63,745 nucleotides of DNA, from the NCBI GenBank assembly GCA_035361075.1, contig DAOSBX010000018.1:1-63745 (forward strand). Direction: 5' to 3'. A model generated the notes under the pieces. The model made no database searches. It was not told the origin of the DNA and saw nothing but the letters and a program-made list of their open reading frames with translations. This document shows positions 17,693 to 27,430 of the stretch, in pieces; position 1 is the first letter of the stretch; the number at the start of each line of letters is the position of its first letter. A program made the translations under genes and the position numbers. This DNA is from Candidatus Hydrogenedens sp. GTDB lineage: Bacteria; Hydrogenedentota; Hydrogenedentia; Hydrogenedentales; Hydrogenedentaceae.

Positions 17693-18859
17693 TTGAAGCG
17701 AGTTTACAAAGTGAGGAATAGTTTTTTACCGTTATTTTTTCTTATACTACTGCTTTTCTTTTCTCTACTATATGGGACAGTATCTATCGGTGCAGAATTA
17801 CCCGCAGGGCACATCGCATTTTTGAGTGGTCAGGATACAGAAACTTATAAAGTTCATGTTCTTAACTTACAAACGAAAGAGATAAAACAGATATCATTAG
17901 GTACAAATCATGGACAACCTGTATGGTCATCGGATGGCACGTATTTGAGTTTTTCATTGAAAACGAGTGATGGGCTATGTATTGCCATCTACAATTATGC
18001 CAACGACGAAATAAAAGTTATTAAACATACATATCCATGGAATGACGCTCCTTCATGGTCTGCAGATAACAAATATCTCGCTTATGTTGCTTGTGAGAAA
18101 GGGTTGGTAGACCAAAAATTGTGTATTTACAATATTGAACGTGACGAAGAAGAATTTTGGGGTGGCGAGAAAATACCGTCTGTTATGACTCCTGTCTGGT
18201 TTCCCAAATTGGATATTTTAAATGCAATGAGTGCCACTGTTTCACAAGTTACTTATGCTGAAGGTTTCGATATTCATAAATTTTTTGAAGAAGGTTATTC
18301 CCTCGGTGTTCTTATTGCTGTTGCTATTATCCCTCTGGAATCAAAACGGTTCTCTACAGAATTAATCCTCGTCAGCAAAACGCAAGTGACTATATTGCCG
18401 AAGGAACTCATGCTTGAATCTGACCGATTCGAGGAACTTAATCCACAAGTATCCCCCAAAGGTTCAAGTCTCGTTTTTGAAACAAATGAAGGAGGGAATC
18501 GTGAGATATACTATTTGGGTAGGAGAGGAATTTCTAATATATCTAATCATCATGCGAGCGATTGGAACCCTGTATGGTCTCCAAATGGGGAATGGGTTGC
18601 TTTTGAATCATTTCGCAATGGGAGAAGGGGGATTTATCGAGTTTATCCTGAGACCGCTCGAGTTTTTCCTATCGCAGTTAGTGCAGACTTTGACTGCTGG
18701 AGTCCAACGTGGGCTCCTGATAATAAATGGATTTGTTTTGTCTCAAATAGAACAGGAACACCACAAATTTATCTGAAGCATATAGCGGAAGACGAGTTTA
18801 TTCCTTTAACAAACTCCGTAACAAATCTGGCACCATGTTGGAGACCAAAACCAAAATGA
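17693..18859 (+). CDS. Secreted TolB-like beta-propeller protein
   Basis: 388 residues from a TTG start at 17693; no ATG gives a complete signal peptide. A membrane-spanning signal (FLPLFFLILLLFFSLLYG) is followed by repeated TolB/PD40 propeller units: GQPVWSSDGTYLSFS, WNDAPSWSADNKYLAYV, WNPVWSPNGEWVAFES and WSPTWAPDNKWICFVSNR. Such propellers usually bind protein or peptide partners in the periplasm or at the surface. It lies 18 bases after the protease gene and overlaps the phosphoesterase gene by four bases, so the three are probably co-transcribed. The substrate is unknown, and the start codon is the least certain part. Confidence 0.82.
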   Translation: MKRVYKVRNSFLPLFFLILLLFFSLLYGTVSIGAELPAGHIAFLSGQDTETYKVHVLNLQTKEIKQISLGTNHGQPVWSSDGTYLSFSLKTSDGLCIAIYNYANDEIKVIKHTYPWNDAPSWSADNKYLAYVACEKGLVDQKLCIYNIERDEEEFWGGEKIPSVMTPVWFPKLDILNAMSATVSQVTYAEGFDIHKFFEEGYSLGVLIAVAIIPLESKRFSTELILVSKTQVTILPKELMLESDRFEELNPQVSPKGSSLVFETNEGGNREIYYLGRRGISNISNHHASDWNPVWSPNGEWVAFESFRNGRRGIYRVYPETARVFPIAVSADFDCWSPTWAPDNKWICFVSNRTGTPQIYLKHIAEDEFIPLTNSVTNLAPCWRPKPK

Positions 18860-19893
18860 TTTTTCCTGTGAAAAAAACATTTATTTCACTACTGATTCTA
18901 CTTTTTACAATACCGATTATCTCTTTAGCCAGAAATGAGGACAACACTCTCGGAATATTAAAAGTTCCAAATGAAGGTTGCCCTGTCATTACAGCACCAG
19001 GACAGACATTTAAAGTTATTTCTGAAGAGAAGGGCACGTTATATTTAATAGACAGTAAAAATAATATTCAACCGTTAAATGCTGATTGGAAAGAAATAGG
19101 TACTAACAAATGGGAAGCCTTGGCTACAGTAGCGGAGAAAGGAATAAAAAAAGGGGCTTTTGCTCTACAGATAATTACCGACACCCAAAGGAAGGATATA
19201 AACCCCCGTTGTATCTGGGTTCAAAAGGCATTTAAAGACTATTACATCTTTGCTCATATTAGCGATATTCATATCCGTAGCGATGACCCTAATGATGAAC
19301 ATGCCTTACTTTTCCAAAAGGTAATTGAGAAACTAAATAAGAGTGATGCCCACTTCGTTCTGTTAACTGGCGATTTAACTCATGATGGAACATTAGAACA
19401 GTTTAATATATTTTTAAATATTATGAACCAGTGCCAAAAACCAACTTTTGTTTGTGCAGGAAATCACGACCGCACTGAGGATAATTATGAAAAAATATTT
19501 AGCACCTCCACATACGCATTTCGTTATGGTAAAGATGGTTTTATTATTTTCGACACGCGTGAATATAGGACTGCAGATAGTTGGGGTGAACAGGACACAT
19601 TTTTATATCGGTATCGTCGTGAATTAAAATCCTGTCGTTGGACTTTCGGTATTACCCATAGATATGAGCCTACAATGGGCATGAGAGCACAAACGATTCT
19701 TTTCATTGACGACCCAATCGATTTTATTCTCTATGGGCATATCCATCGTGAAAACACCAAAGAAGAGTCTATACTTCCATGGGGAAAAACTCGAGTTTTT
19801 GTAGTTCCCGCTGAAAAAGATGGATATTACAGAATTTTTGACGTTGGTGAAGGTGGTTTGTTTCCGCGTCCAATTCAGAATATAAAAAATTAA
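18856..19893 (+). CDS. Secreted calcineurin-like metallophosphoesterase
   Basis: 345 residues from the ATG at 18856, which overlaps the previous stop (ATGA). An in-frame ATG at 18835 would add seven polar residues and spoil the signal peptide (FISLLILLFTIPIISLA). The metallophosphatase motifs are in order: HISDIHIRSDD (D-x-H), LLTGDLTHDG (GDxx), CAGNHDR (GNHD), FGITHRYEP and LYGHIHREN (GHxH). The first 100 residues form a short beta domain. It is predicted to hydrolyse a phosphoester outside the cytoplasm. The substrate cannot be told. Confidence 0.88.
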   Translation: MIFPVKKTFISLLILLFTIPIISLARNEDNTLGILKVPNEGCPVITAPGQTFKVISEEKGTLYLIDSKNNIQPLNADWKEIGTNKWEALATVAEKGIKKGAFALQIITDTQRKDINPRCIWVQKAFKDYYIFAHISDIHIRSDDPNDEHALLFQKVIEKLNKSDAHFVLLTGDLTHDGTLEQFNIFLNIMNQCQKPTFVCAGNHDRTEDNYEKIFSTSTYAFRYGKDGFIIFDTREYRTADSWGEQDTFLYRYRRELKSCRWTFGITHRYEPTMGMRAQTILFIDDPIDFILYGHIHRENTKEESILPWGKTRVFVVPAEKDGYYRIFDVGEGGLFPRPIQNIKN

Positions 19894-20056
19894 CTTTCCA
19901 ACTTATTTTTATTTAGTTTTTTCTTTTCTAATGGAAATCGATAGCCAAAAAATGATATAACATTATAAATTCCAAATTTTCTATATTTATTTGAATGTTT
20001 ATTCCATCTCTTATATGTAGTCGAATCATTACAACTTTTACAAATAGGGATTTTTT

Positions 20057-22168
20057 ATGCTCGATACTCTTGTAAGACCTAAAAGTATTGCTGTGATAGG
20101 AGCCTCACGAACTCCGGGAAAGGTAGGTTATTCTATCCTTCAGAACCTTATTGATTCCGGTTATGAGGGTAAAATTGTACCGGTAAATCCCAGTGCTGAT
20201 GAGATATTAGGACTAAAATGTTACAAAACATTAAAAGAACTTGGCACCTCTATTGATTTAAGCATTATTGTTGTCCCGAGCAAAGCGGTTAAATCCGCTC
20301 TTGAAGAGTCGCAAGTTGCAGGTGCTAAATCGGTATGTGTAATAACAGCTGGTTTTAAGGAAATTGGACCTGAAGGAGCCCAGTTAGAAAAAGAAATTGC
20401 CCAATTTTGCAAACAAAACCGGATGCGACTTTTAGGTCCGAATTGTTTAGGGATTATTAACACCGAGAATAAAATGAATGCATCATTTGCGAAGCAAATG
20501 CCTCGTCCTGGTTCTATCTCCGTAATTTCTCAATCGGGTGCATTGTGTACAGCCATTCTGGATTGGTCTGTTGGCAGAGGTGTTGGCTTAGCAAAACTAA
20601 TTAGTATCGGCAATAAAGCAGACATCTCCGAAATTGATTTGCTCCAAATGTTAGGTGAAGATGAACAAACAAAAGTTATTGCGTGCTACCTTGAAAACAT
20701 TGTACGTGGTGAGGAATTTATAAAAATAGCCGAGCAAGTTGCATCAATAAAACCTGTAGTTATTTTGAAAGTAGGGACAACACAGGCAGGTAGTCGTGCC
20801 GCTTCCTCTCACACGGGTAGTCTTGCCGGTGAAGATATTGCTTATGGTGCAGCATTTCGGAGGGCTGGGGTCATACGTGCAGAAACATTTGAGGCATTAT
20901 TTGACTATGCCTCTGCTTTGGCGATGCAGCCTCTACCTAAAGGGAACCGTATCGCTGTTATTACCAACGCTGGTGGGCCGGGTATCATGGCGGCAGACGC
21001 GGTTGAAAACTCTGGACTGCAAGTAAAGCCTCTGGAAAGTTCAATTTCTACCGCCCTTAAACAAAAATTACCGCCAGCAGCAAGTGTTGCCAATCCAATT
21101 GATGTGCTTGGAGATGCAGACCCTGAACGATATGCTATGGCTCTCAATGCTGCTTTAGATGATGAAACTATCGATGCGGTAATTGTCATTTTGACACCGC
21201 AGGCTATGACACAGCCAGCTGAAACGGCTCGTGCCATTATTAGAAATTTACGTGGTAATAAACCTGTCCTTGCATCGTTTATGGGTGGTGCGGATGTTAT
21301 GCCAGCACGAGATGAATTGGTTTCTGCAAACCTGCCAGATTATCCCTCGCCGGAACGTGCGGTATATGCTCTTAAAGCGATGTGCGATTATTCCGCATGG
21401 CGTCGAAGACCACCTCGAATTGTTATGCGTTTCCCAGTAAATCGGCGTCGGATTGAAAGAATTATCCGTCGTCAGATTCGTGAAGGAAAAACCTTTATTA
21501 ACGAAGTTGACGCAAAAGAAATATTGCGTGCCTATGATTTTAATGTGCCTCCCGGTGCTTTAGCCAGAACCGATGAAGAAGCGGTAACTATTGCTGACCG
21601 TATAGGTTATCCCGTAGCAATGAAGATAGTTTCTCCGGATGTTATTCATAAATCTGATATTGGTGGAGTAAGAATAGGGTTATCCAATCCTGCACAGGTA
21701 AGAGATGCTTTTGACCTAATGATTCTGCGTGTAACCCGAAAAATACCGAATGCTAAAATATTGGGTGTATATGTAGAGAAAATGGCAAAGCAAGGCCGTG
21801 AAGTGATTTTGGGAATGCATAGAGACCCTCAATTTGGTCCAATGCTTATGTTCGGTTTAGGTGGTATTTTTGTCGAAGTTATGAAAGATGTAAGTTTTTA
21901 TCTTGCTCCTATTACTGAAGAGGAAGCATTACAAATGCTGGTAGGTACCCGTTCATATAGCCTTTTGAAAGGAACTCGTGGGCAATCTGCTGTTGATATA
22001 CATGCCATTGCTCAAGCTTTACAAAAAATGAGCCAATTGGCTACTGAATTTCCACAGATACATGAAATTGATATTAACCCGTTTATAGTAGGTGAAGTGG
22101 GAACCCCTCCCACAGTAGCCGATGCACGAATGATATTAGGAGGTTCAAATACAAAACATGAGCACTAA
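20057..22168 (+). CDS. ADP-forming acyl/acetyl-CoA synthetase (fused alpha-beta)
   Basis: 703 residues. The N-terminal CoA-binding domain begins MLDTLVRPKSIAVIGASRTP and is followed by succinyl-CoA-synthetase-like domains with SSHTGSLAGED, which carries the phospho-histidine. The C-terminal 230 residues are an ATP-grasp beta part (GYPVAMKIVSPDVIHKSDIG and VLGVYVEKM-like). The enzyme interconverts acyl-CoA, ADP and phosphate with acid, CoA and ATP, so it can make ATP from acetyl-CoA in fermenters. It overlaps the following CoA-transferase/GNAT gene by 11 bases, so the two are translationally coupled. Substrate preference is not evident. Confidence 0.92.
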   Translation: MLDTLVRPKSIAVIGASRTPGKVGYSILQNLIDSGYEGKIVPVNPSADEILGLKCYKTLKELGTSIDLSIIVVPSKAVKSALEESQVAGAKSVCVITAGFKEIGPEGAQLEKEIAQFCKQNRMRLLGPNCLGIINTENKMNASFAKQMPRPGSISVISQSGALCTAILDWSVGRGVGLAKLISIGNKADISEIDLLQMLGEDEQTKVIACYLENIVRGEEFIKIAEQVASIKPVVILKVGTTQAGSRAASSHTGSLAGEDIAYGAAFRRAGVIRAETFEALFDYASALAMQPLPKGNRIAVITNAGGPGIMAADAVENSGLQVKPLESSISTALKQKLPPAASVANPIDVLGDADPERYAMALNAALDDETIDAVIVILTPQAMTQPAETARAIIRNLRGNKPVLASFMGGADVMPARDELVSANLPDYPSPERAVYALKAMCDYSAWRRRPPRIVMRFPVNRRRIERIIRRQIREGKTFINEVDAKEILRAYDFNVPPGALARTDEEAVTIADRIGYPVAMKIVSPDVIHKSDIGGVRIGLSNPAQVRDAFDLMILRVTRKIPNAKILGVYVEKMAKQGREVILGMHRDPQFGPMLMFGLGGIFVEVMKDVSFYLAPITEEEALQMLVGTRSYSLLKGTRGQSAVDIHAIAQALQKMSQLATEFPQIHEIDINPFIVGEVGTPPTVADARMILGGSNTKHEH

Positions 22169-24050
22169 TTCTATTACACAAGGTAATTTATCCTTTGACC
22201 CACATTGGAAAGAGAAATACTCCGACATGGTTGTAACGCCGGAGGAAGCGGTTTTACATATTCAACCTGGCTTCCGTGTTTTTATTGGCACAGGTTGTGC
22301 ACAACCTCAGAAGTTAGTAGATGCGTTAGTCGCACGCCATGCAGATTTGGCAGACATCGAAATTGTTCATTTACTCACCTTGGGCGATGCGCCATATGCA
22401 CAGAAAGACTTAATTAATCACTTTACTGTGAATAGTTTTTTCATCGCCCAAAACGTTCGGCATATTATTCAGGAAGGTTTAGGTGGATACACACCCATTT
22501 TCCTCTCGGATATTCCACGATTATTTAAAACAGGACAACTTCCTCTGGATGCGGCATTAATTCAGGTATCACCTCCGGATACAGATGGATTGTGCAGTTT
22601 TGGAGTTTCTGTAGATATTGTAAAAAGTGCTGCAGAAAATTCAAGACTGGTCATTGCCCAAGTCAATCCACAAATGCCAAGAACGATAGGGGATTGTTTT
22701 ATTCATGTTCATGATATCGATTACCTTGTCCCTGTTGATGAACCACTTATCGAATTCCCGTTAGCCGAGCCGGATGATGTAACTCGTGAAATCGGGCAAT
22801 ATATTGCGGGACTTATCGAAGATGGAGCCACATTAGAATTAGGTATCGGACGAATTCCACAAGCGGTACTCGAATATTTAAATGATAAAAAGGATATAGG
22901 TATCCACACCGAAATGCTCACAGACTCCATTATTGAGTCCATTGAAAAAGGTATCATAACAGGCAAACGGAAAACATTAGATCGTGGAAAAATTGTCGCC
23001 AGTTTTGCTATGGGAACGCAAAAATTATATAAATATCTGGATAACAACCCAGACTTTGCATTTTATCCTACGGAATATGTTAACGACCCATTTGTCATTT
23101 CCCAGCAAAATAAAATGGTTGCAATTAATGTGGCATTGGAAGTGGATTTAACTGGTCAGGTCTGTGCGGATTCAATGGGCTCTAAATTTTATTCGGGGAT
23201 AGGTGGTCAGGTTGACTTTAACCGTGGTGCGGCACGTTCTAACGGTGGCAAAGCCATTATTGCGTTACCATCAACTGCCCACAATGGCGAAGTATCCCGA
23301 ATCGTTTGCCATTTGAGTGAAGGTGCTGGTGTCGTCACCACCCGTGGAGATGTACATTATGTTATCACGGAATATGGCGTTGCATATTTACATGGGAAAA
23401 ATGTTCAGGAACGTGCTCTTGCTCTCATTAGTATTGCGCATCCAAAATTCCGCGAAAAATTGCTTATGGAAGCAATTGACGCAAAATACATACGACCAGA
23501 ACTGGCTGACTTTAAGAATAAGATTGTCATTGGTCCACGGGATATTCGCACCACATATATTTGCGATGATGGCACCTCTGTCACCATTCGTGCTGTTCAT
23601 CCAACAGATGAACCACGTGTCCGCGAATTATTCTATTCCCTATCTCAAGAATCTTTATATAAACGGTTTATGAGTCGAATGAAATGGGTACCGCGTAAAC
23701 AGGTTCAAGAGTTTGTATACATTGACCACCGTAATGAAGTATCTATTGTTGCAACAGTTCCTGACCCTGATGGTGAAGAAATTGTCGGGATGGGTGGCTA
23801 TTATTTAAATCCCAAAACCAACCGTGCTGAAGTTGCTTTTGTAGTTCAGGATGAATGGCAAAATCGGGGTATTGGTTCATTCCTTTTCCGACACTTAATT
23901 AACATTGCACGTCGCAACGGTATTGCAGGCTTTACCGCTGAAGTGTTAAGAGAAAATAAACCGATGCAGGCTGTATTTGAACGAAGCGGATTGAAAGTAG
24001 AATCACAACTCCATGAAGGAGTTTACAGTTATATCATGAATTTTGAATAA
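22158..24050 (+). CDS. Acetyl-CoA hydrolase/transferase fused to GNAT acetyltransferase
   Basis: 630 residues. Residues 1-470 are a CoA-transferase/hydrolase domain (HIQPGFRVFIGTGCAQPQKL, ATLELGIGRIPQAVLEYL, FYSGIGGQVDFNRGAARSNG). Residues 480-630 are a GNAT domain (VTIRAVHPTDEPRVRELF) with the acetyl-CoA loop QNRGIGSFLF. This bifunctional arrangement is known from sequence databases. The GNAT half may acetylate a protein, perhaps the adjacent acyl-CoA synthetase, but that is inference. It starts inside the end of the previous gene. Confidence 0.92.
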   Translation: MSTNSITQGNLSFDPHWKEKYSDMVVTPEEAVLHIQPGFRVFIGTGCAQPQKLVDALVARHADLADIEIVHLLTLGDAPYAQKDLINHFTVNSFFIAQNVRHIIQEGLGGYTPIFLSDIPRLFKTGQLPLDAALIQVSPPDTDGLCSFGVSVDIVKSAAENSRLVIAQVNPQMPRTIGDCFIHVHDIDYLVPVDEPLIEFPLAEPDDVTREIGQYIAGLIEDGATLELGIGRIPQAVLEYLNDKKDIGIHTEMLTDSIIESIEKGIITGKRKTLDRGKIVASFAMGTQKLYKYLDNNPDFAFYPTEYVNDPFVISQQNKMVAINVALEVDLTGQVCADSMGSKFYSGIGGQVDFNRGAARSNGGKAIIALPSTAHNGEVSRIVCHLSEGAGVVTTRGDVHYVITEYGVAYLHGKNVQERALALISIAHPKFREKLLMEAIDAKYIRPELADFKNKIVIGPRDIRTTYICDDGTSVTIRAVHPTDEPRVRELFYSLSQESLYKRFMSRMKWVPRKQVQEFVYIDHRNEVSIVATVPDPDGEEIVGMGGYYLNPKTNRAEVAFVVQDEWQNRGIGSFLFRHLINIARRNGIAGFTAEVLRENKPMQAVFERSGLKVESQLHEGVYSYIMNFE

Positions 24051-24112
24051 TAAGGTAAAATAAAGGAAAGAAACTTAAAATAATCCGCTATTTTTAATTA
24101 AAGGAACTATTC

Positions 24113-25639
24113 ATGATACATCCTGCTATTATTGAATATTTAGGCTCAACACCACCCGACAAATTAGATTCAGGATTTTTAGGGTATCTTTGCACACTGG
24201 CAGAAGTAGCACGGGTCTCTCCGGAAGTGGCTTCCGGAATTGTCCAGGAACTTATTGACCAACGAAGTTATCTGAAATTAATTGCCAGTGAAAATTACTC
24301 CTCTTTATCTACCCAGTTTGCGATGGCAAACTTGCTTAACGACAAATATGCTGAAGGAATACCTTATCAACGGTTTTATGAAGGTTGTAATAATGTTGAT
24401 GTCATAGAATCTATTGCGTGCGAACAAGCGAAGAAACTTTTCAATGCGGAACATGCCTACGTCCAACCTCATAGTGGTGCTGATGCTAATCTTGTCGCAT
24501 ATTGGGCAATACTAACTGCACGCATCGAAGCACCTTCGATGGAAGCAATAAACGTAAAAGACCCATCAAAAATTTCTAATGAGCAATGGAATGGAATTCG
24601 AGAAAAATTGGGGAATCAACGGTTATTAGGTATGGATTATTACTCCGGTGGACATCTTACACATGGCTATCGGCGGAACATCTCTGGAAAAATGTTCGAA
24701 TCTTACTCATATACTGTAAACCGTGAAACTGGACTGTTAGATTATGCGGAAATTGAAGCGATTGCGAAAGAAATAAAGCCTTTGATTCTTCTGGCTGGAT
24801 ATAGCGCATACCCTCGAAAAATCAATTTTGCATGTATGCGTGACATTGCGGACAAGGTTGGTGCGGTATTAATGGTAGACATGGCACATTTTGCAGGGTT
24901 GGTTGCAGGTAAAGTATTTCAAGGGGATTACGACCCTGTGGCACATGCTCACATTGTAACATCGACTACCCACAAAACATTACGTGGACCGAGAGGAGGC
25001 ATTGTCCTTTGTAAAAAGGAGTTTGCTGAATTTGTAGACAAAGGCTGTCCGATGGTATTAGGCGGTCCTTTACCACATGTACTTAGTGCTAAAGCCATTG
25101 CATTCACAGAAGCGAATCGTCCCGAATTTTGTGATTATGCTCGACAAATTGTCCGAAACGCACAAATACTCGCCGAGGCTTTGAAGAGTGAAGGTCTCGT
25201 CGTTGCCACTGGCGGAACGGATAATCATCTTATGCTATTAAATGTACAGGAAAGCCATGGTTTAACAGGTAGGCAAGCGGCAGGAGCGTTAAGAGCCTGT
25301 GGAATTACACTTAACTTTAATTCTTTGCCTTTTGATCCCAATGGTCCATTAATTACCAGTGGACTCCGATTAGGAACACCTGCGGTTACAACTTTAGGGA
25401 TGGGTGGTCCAGAAATGAAAGAGATTGCTTCCATCATAAAAGAAGTGTTAGACGCAACAAAACCTGAAATATTATCAGAAGGGGCTAATGCGGGGAAACC
25501 TTCCAAGAAAAACTTTATTATTGACCCACAAGTCCAACGAAGACAAAAGGCACGAGTTATCGAATTGCTACAAAAATATCCCCTATATCCTAATATAAAC
25601 CTTGAATTAATAAAGAAATATTTTCTAATAAGCAAATAA
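24113..25639 (+). CDS. glyA: Serine hydroxymethyltransferase, long form
   Basis: 508 residues, compared with about 420 for E. coli GlyA. It has an N-terminal extension of about 40 residues and an extra segment after AYWAILTARIE (about 140-180). The PLP-dependent core is clear: LIASENYSS, YAEGIPYQRFYEGC, the PLP lysine in THKTLRGPRGG, and MVDMAHFAGLVAGKVF. It converts serine and tetrahydrofolate to glycine and 5,10-methylene-tetrahydrofolate. Long forms occur in chlamydiae and related groups. AAGGA is about 8 bases before the ATG. It probably belongs to the transcript that starts with the acyl-CoA synthetase gene. Confidence 0.95.
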   Translation: MIHPAIIEYLGSTPPDKLDSGFLGYLCTLAEVARVSPEVASGIVQELIDQRSYLKLIASENYSSLSTQFAMANLLNDKYAEGIPYQRFYEGCNNVDVIESIACEQAKKLFNAEHAYVQPHSGADANLVAYWAILTARIEAPSMEAINVKDPSKISNEQWNGIREKLGNQRLLGMDYYSGGHLTHGYRRNISGKMFESYSYTVNRETGLLDYAEIEAIAKEIKPLILLAGYSAYPRKINFACMRDIADKVGAVLMVDMAHFAGLVAGKVFQGDYDPVAHAHIVTSTTHKTLRGPRGGIVLCKKEFAEFVDKGCPMVLGGPLPHVLSAKAIAFTEANRPEFCDYARQIVRNAQILAEALKSEGLVVATGGTDNHLMLLNVQESHGLTGRQAAGALRACGITLNFNSLPFDPNGPLITSGLRLGTPAVTTLGMGGPEMKEIASIIKEVLDATKPEILSEGANAGKPSKKNFIIDPQVQRRQKARVIELLQKYPLYPNINLELIKKYFLISK

Positions 25640-25679
25640 AATTACACTAAAACAGAATTAATCAATCAAGGATGCTCGA

Positions 25680-26294
25680 ATGGAAGAAGTGGTTAAAGCA
25701 ACAAATATTACCTGGCATCAAGGGGACATTAAACGAGAAGACCGTGAACGTGCTAATGGTCACCAAGGAGCGGTTGTATGGTTTACTGGATTATCAGCAT
25801 CAGGAAAATCTACCCTTGCTCATGCATTAGAAAATGCCTTGTTTGAAAAAGGATATAAAACGTATGTACTGGATGGAGATAATATACGGCATGGATTAAA
25901 TAAAGATTTGGGATTCTCACCCAAAGACCGCGAAGAAAATATACGTAGAATCGGTGAAGTGGCTCGTTTATTTGCAGATGCTGGGGTCATTGTTCTCACA
26001 GCCTTTATTTCCCCGTACCGTAGCGACCGTGAAAAAGCAAGGAAACTAAACACGAAGAATTTCATCGAAGTCTATGTAAAGTGTGATATTGACCTTTGCG
26101 AACAGCGAGACCCTAAGGGTCTTTATAAAAAAGCTAAAGCTGGAGAAATCCCAGAATTTACTGGAATATCTGCCCCTTACGAAGAACCCGAAAATCCAGA
26201 ACTGGTTATAGATACAGGAAAATATTCTGTTGAAGAAGCGGTTCGTATTCTACTCAATTATCTTTATGAAAAAGGGATAATCCCCTCTCCCTAA
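25680..26294 (+). CDS. cysC: Adenylylsulfate (APS) kinase
   Basis: 204 residues, the normal length of a stand-alone CysC. The P-loop is WFTGLSASGKSTLAHAL. Further family motifs are LDGDNIRHGLNKDLGF, FSPKDREENIRRIGEVARLF and FISPYRSDREKAR. It phosphorylates APS to PAPS, the sulfate donor. No ATP sulfurylase or PAPS reductase gene is nearby, but a sulfotransferase faces it 28 bases away, which suggests PAPS is used here for sulfation rather than only for assimilation. Confidence 0.95.
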   Translation: MEEVVKATNITWHQGDIKREDRERANGHQGAVVWFTGLSASGKSTLAHALENALFEKGYKTYVLDGDNIRHGLNKDLGFSPKDREENIRRIGEVARLFADAGVIVLTAFISPYRSDREKARKLNTKNFIEVYVKCDIDLCEQRDPKGLYKKAKAGEIPEFTGISAPYEEPENPELVIDTGKYSVEEAVRILLNYLYEKGIIPSP

Positions 26295-26322
26295 AGGTCA
26301 CTCGATTTATATTTGCCTATCC

Positions 26323-27339
26323 TCATTCTCGTAAAAGCACATCACATGCAAGGCGAATTTTTTCTAACAGCCTACGGAAGCAAGCATACCGTCGTGCTCG
26401 CTCCCGAAGAAATATAATTGCTTTCCTCTCTAACAAATAACGGTTTAACTTTTGCTTTTTTAGCTTTACCTTTTTACCACTGGCTTCTTCCACTGGTTTC
26501 CATATTACTTCCTTAGGATAGCCAAAAATGGCAAGGTCTTCGTCCGAAATTTGATTAATAATATCTTGCATCATTTTCAACTTTTCCGAATCTAACATCA
26601 GTTCCTCAACCCACTTTTTAATAGAACCTGTTGTTGGTCGGGTATGTTGTTTTACGCCTAATGGGTCACCTAAGCCCTTGTCACGTGTTTCATCGTCAGA
26701 TTTGCCATATTCAATAGCATCAGGCTCGAATGGAATTTCAAGAAAGGTACATATCTTATCAAACCATTCTTCGGGTTTCTTTACTAATTCTTCATAACGG
26801 ACATGAATAAAATCCACTTCTTTTTTCCGAAGAAAATCAGCAATGGCAGGAATATATCGGTTCAAAATTGGATTATGGGCTTGGGCAACCTTGTAATCAC
26901 CATCAAAGAACGAATTCGCAAATGAGGAAAATGTGGCTAACGGATGTCGAGTCAGAATAATATATTTTGCATCTGGATATACTTTTGTAATAAACGGCAA
27001 GACTAACGAATAAGCCGGAGTTTTATCCAGACATATCTTTTTTTCACCTTTGGCTTTTAAGTATTGTCCATAAAGCACATCACAATAAGCTCGACATGCT
27101 GACCAATAATCGTTCTCTTTATTTGGCAATTGTTGAACAAATAATTTCTGTGCCTCTGCAGAGAGTATATGGTCATACGGAGCTTTGTCGACCTTTGCCC
27201 ACACACCTAAATGCGCCAAAGGGGTTAATAAATGCGGTTCAGGTCCTCCTTGTATCAACGAGTGGGATGATAACATCCGTTCCAACATTGTCGTACCAGA
27301 CCGTGGCGGTCCTACGAGAAATATCATCTTATATTCCAT
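26323..27339 (-). CDS. Sulfotransferase family protein
   Basis: 338 residues from the ATG at 27339. This start has AAGGTG 9 bases upstream and is preferred over an in-frame ATG at 27357. The PAPS 5'-phosphosulfate loop is FLVGPPRSGTTMLERML and the 3'-phosphate site is ILTRHPLATFSSFANSF. Both fit the Sulfotransfer_1/3 families. It would transfer sulfate from PAPS to a hydroxyl or amine of a sugar, peptide or small molecule. The C-terminal 50 residues are highly basic (KKVKLKKQKLNR). The acceptor is unknown. It converges with cysC, the enzyme that makes its donor. Confidence 0.9.
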   Translation of the reverse strand: MEYKMIFLVGPPRSGTTMLERMLSSHSLIQGGPEPHLLTPLAHLGVWAKVDKAPYDHILSAEAQKLFVQQLPNKENDYWSACRAYCDVLYGQYLKAKGEKKICLDKTPAYSLVLPFITKVYPDAKYIILTRHPLATFSSFANSFFDGDYKVAQAHNPILNRYIPAIADFLRKKEVDFIHVRYEELVKKPEEWFDKICTFLEIPFEPDAIEYGKSDDETRDKGLGDPLGVKQHTRPTTGSIKKWVEELMLDSEKLKMMQDIINQISDEDLAIFGYPKEVIWKPVEEASGKKVKLKKQKLNRYLLERKAIIFLRERARRYACFRRLLEKIRLACDVLLRE

Positions 27340-27430
27340 TAGCTTTACACCTTCCATTCATTACTACCAAAAGTTTACAATATATATCAACGAACTATCA
27401 TATTCATTAAGAAGGAAATACATACATAAC

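Noticed and set aside
22158..22168. Overlap of two genes as a possible frameshift or sequencing error
   Set aside because: Both proteins have complete family starts and ends, so the overlap is genuine coupling.
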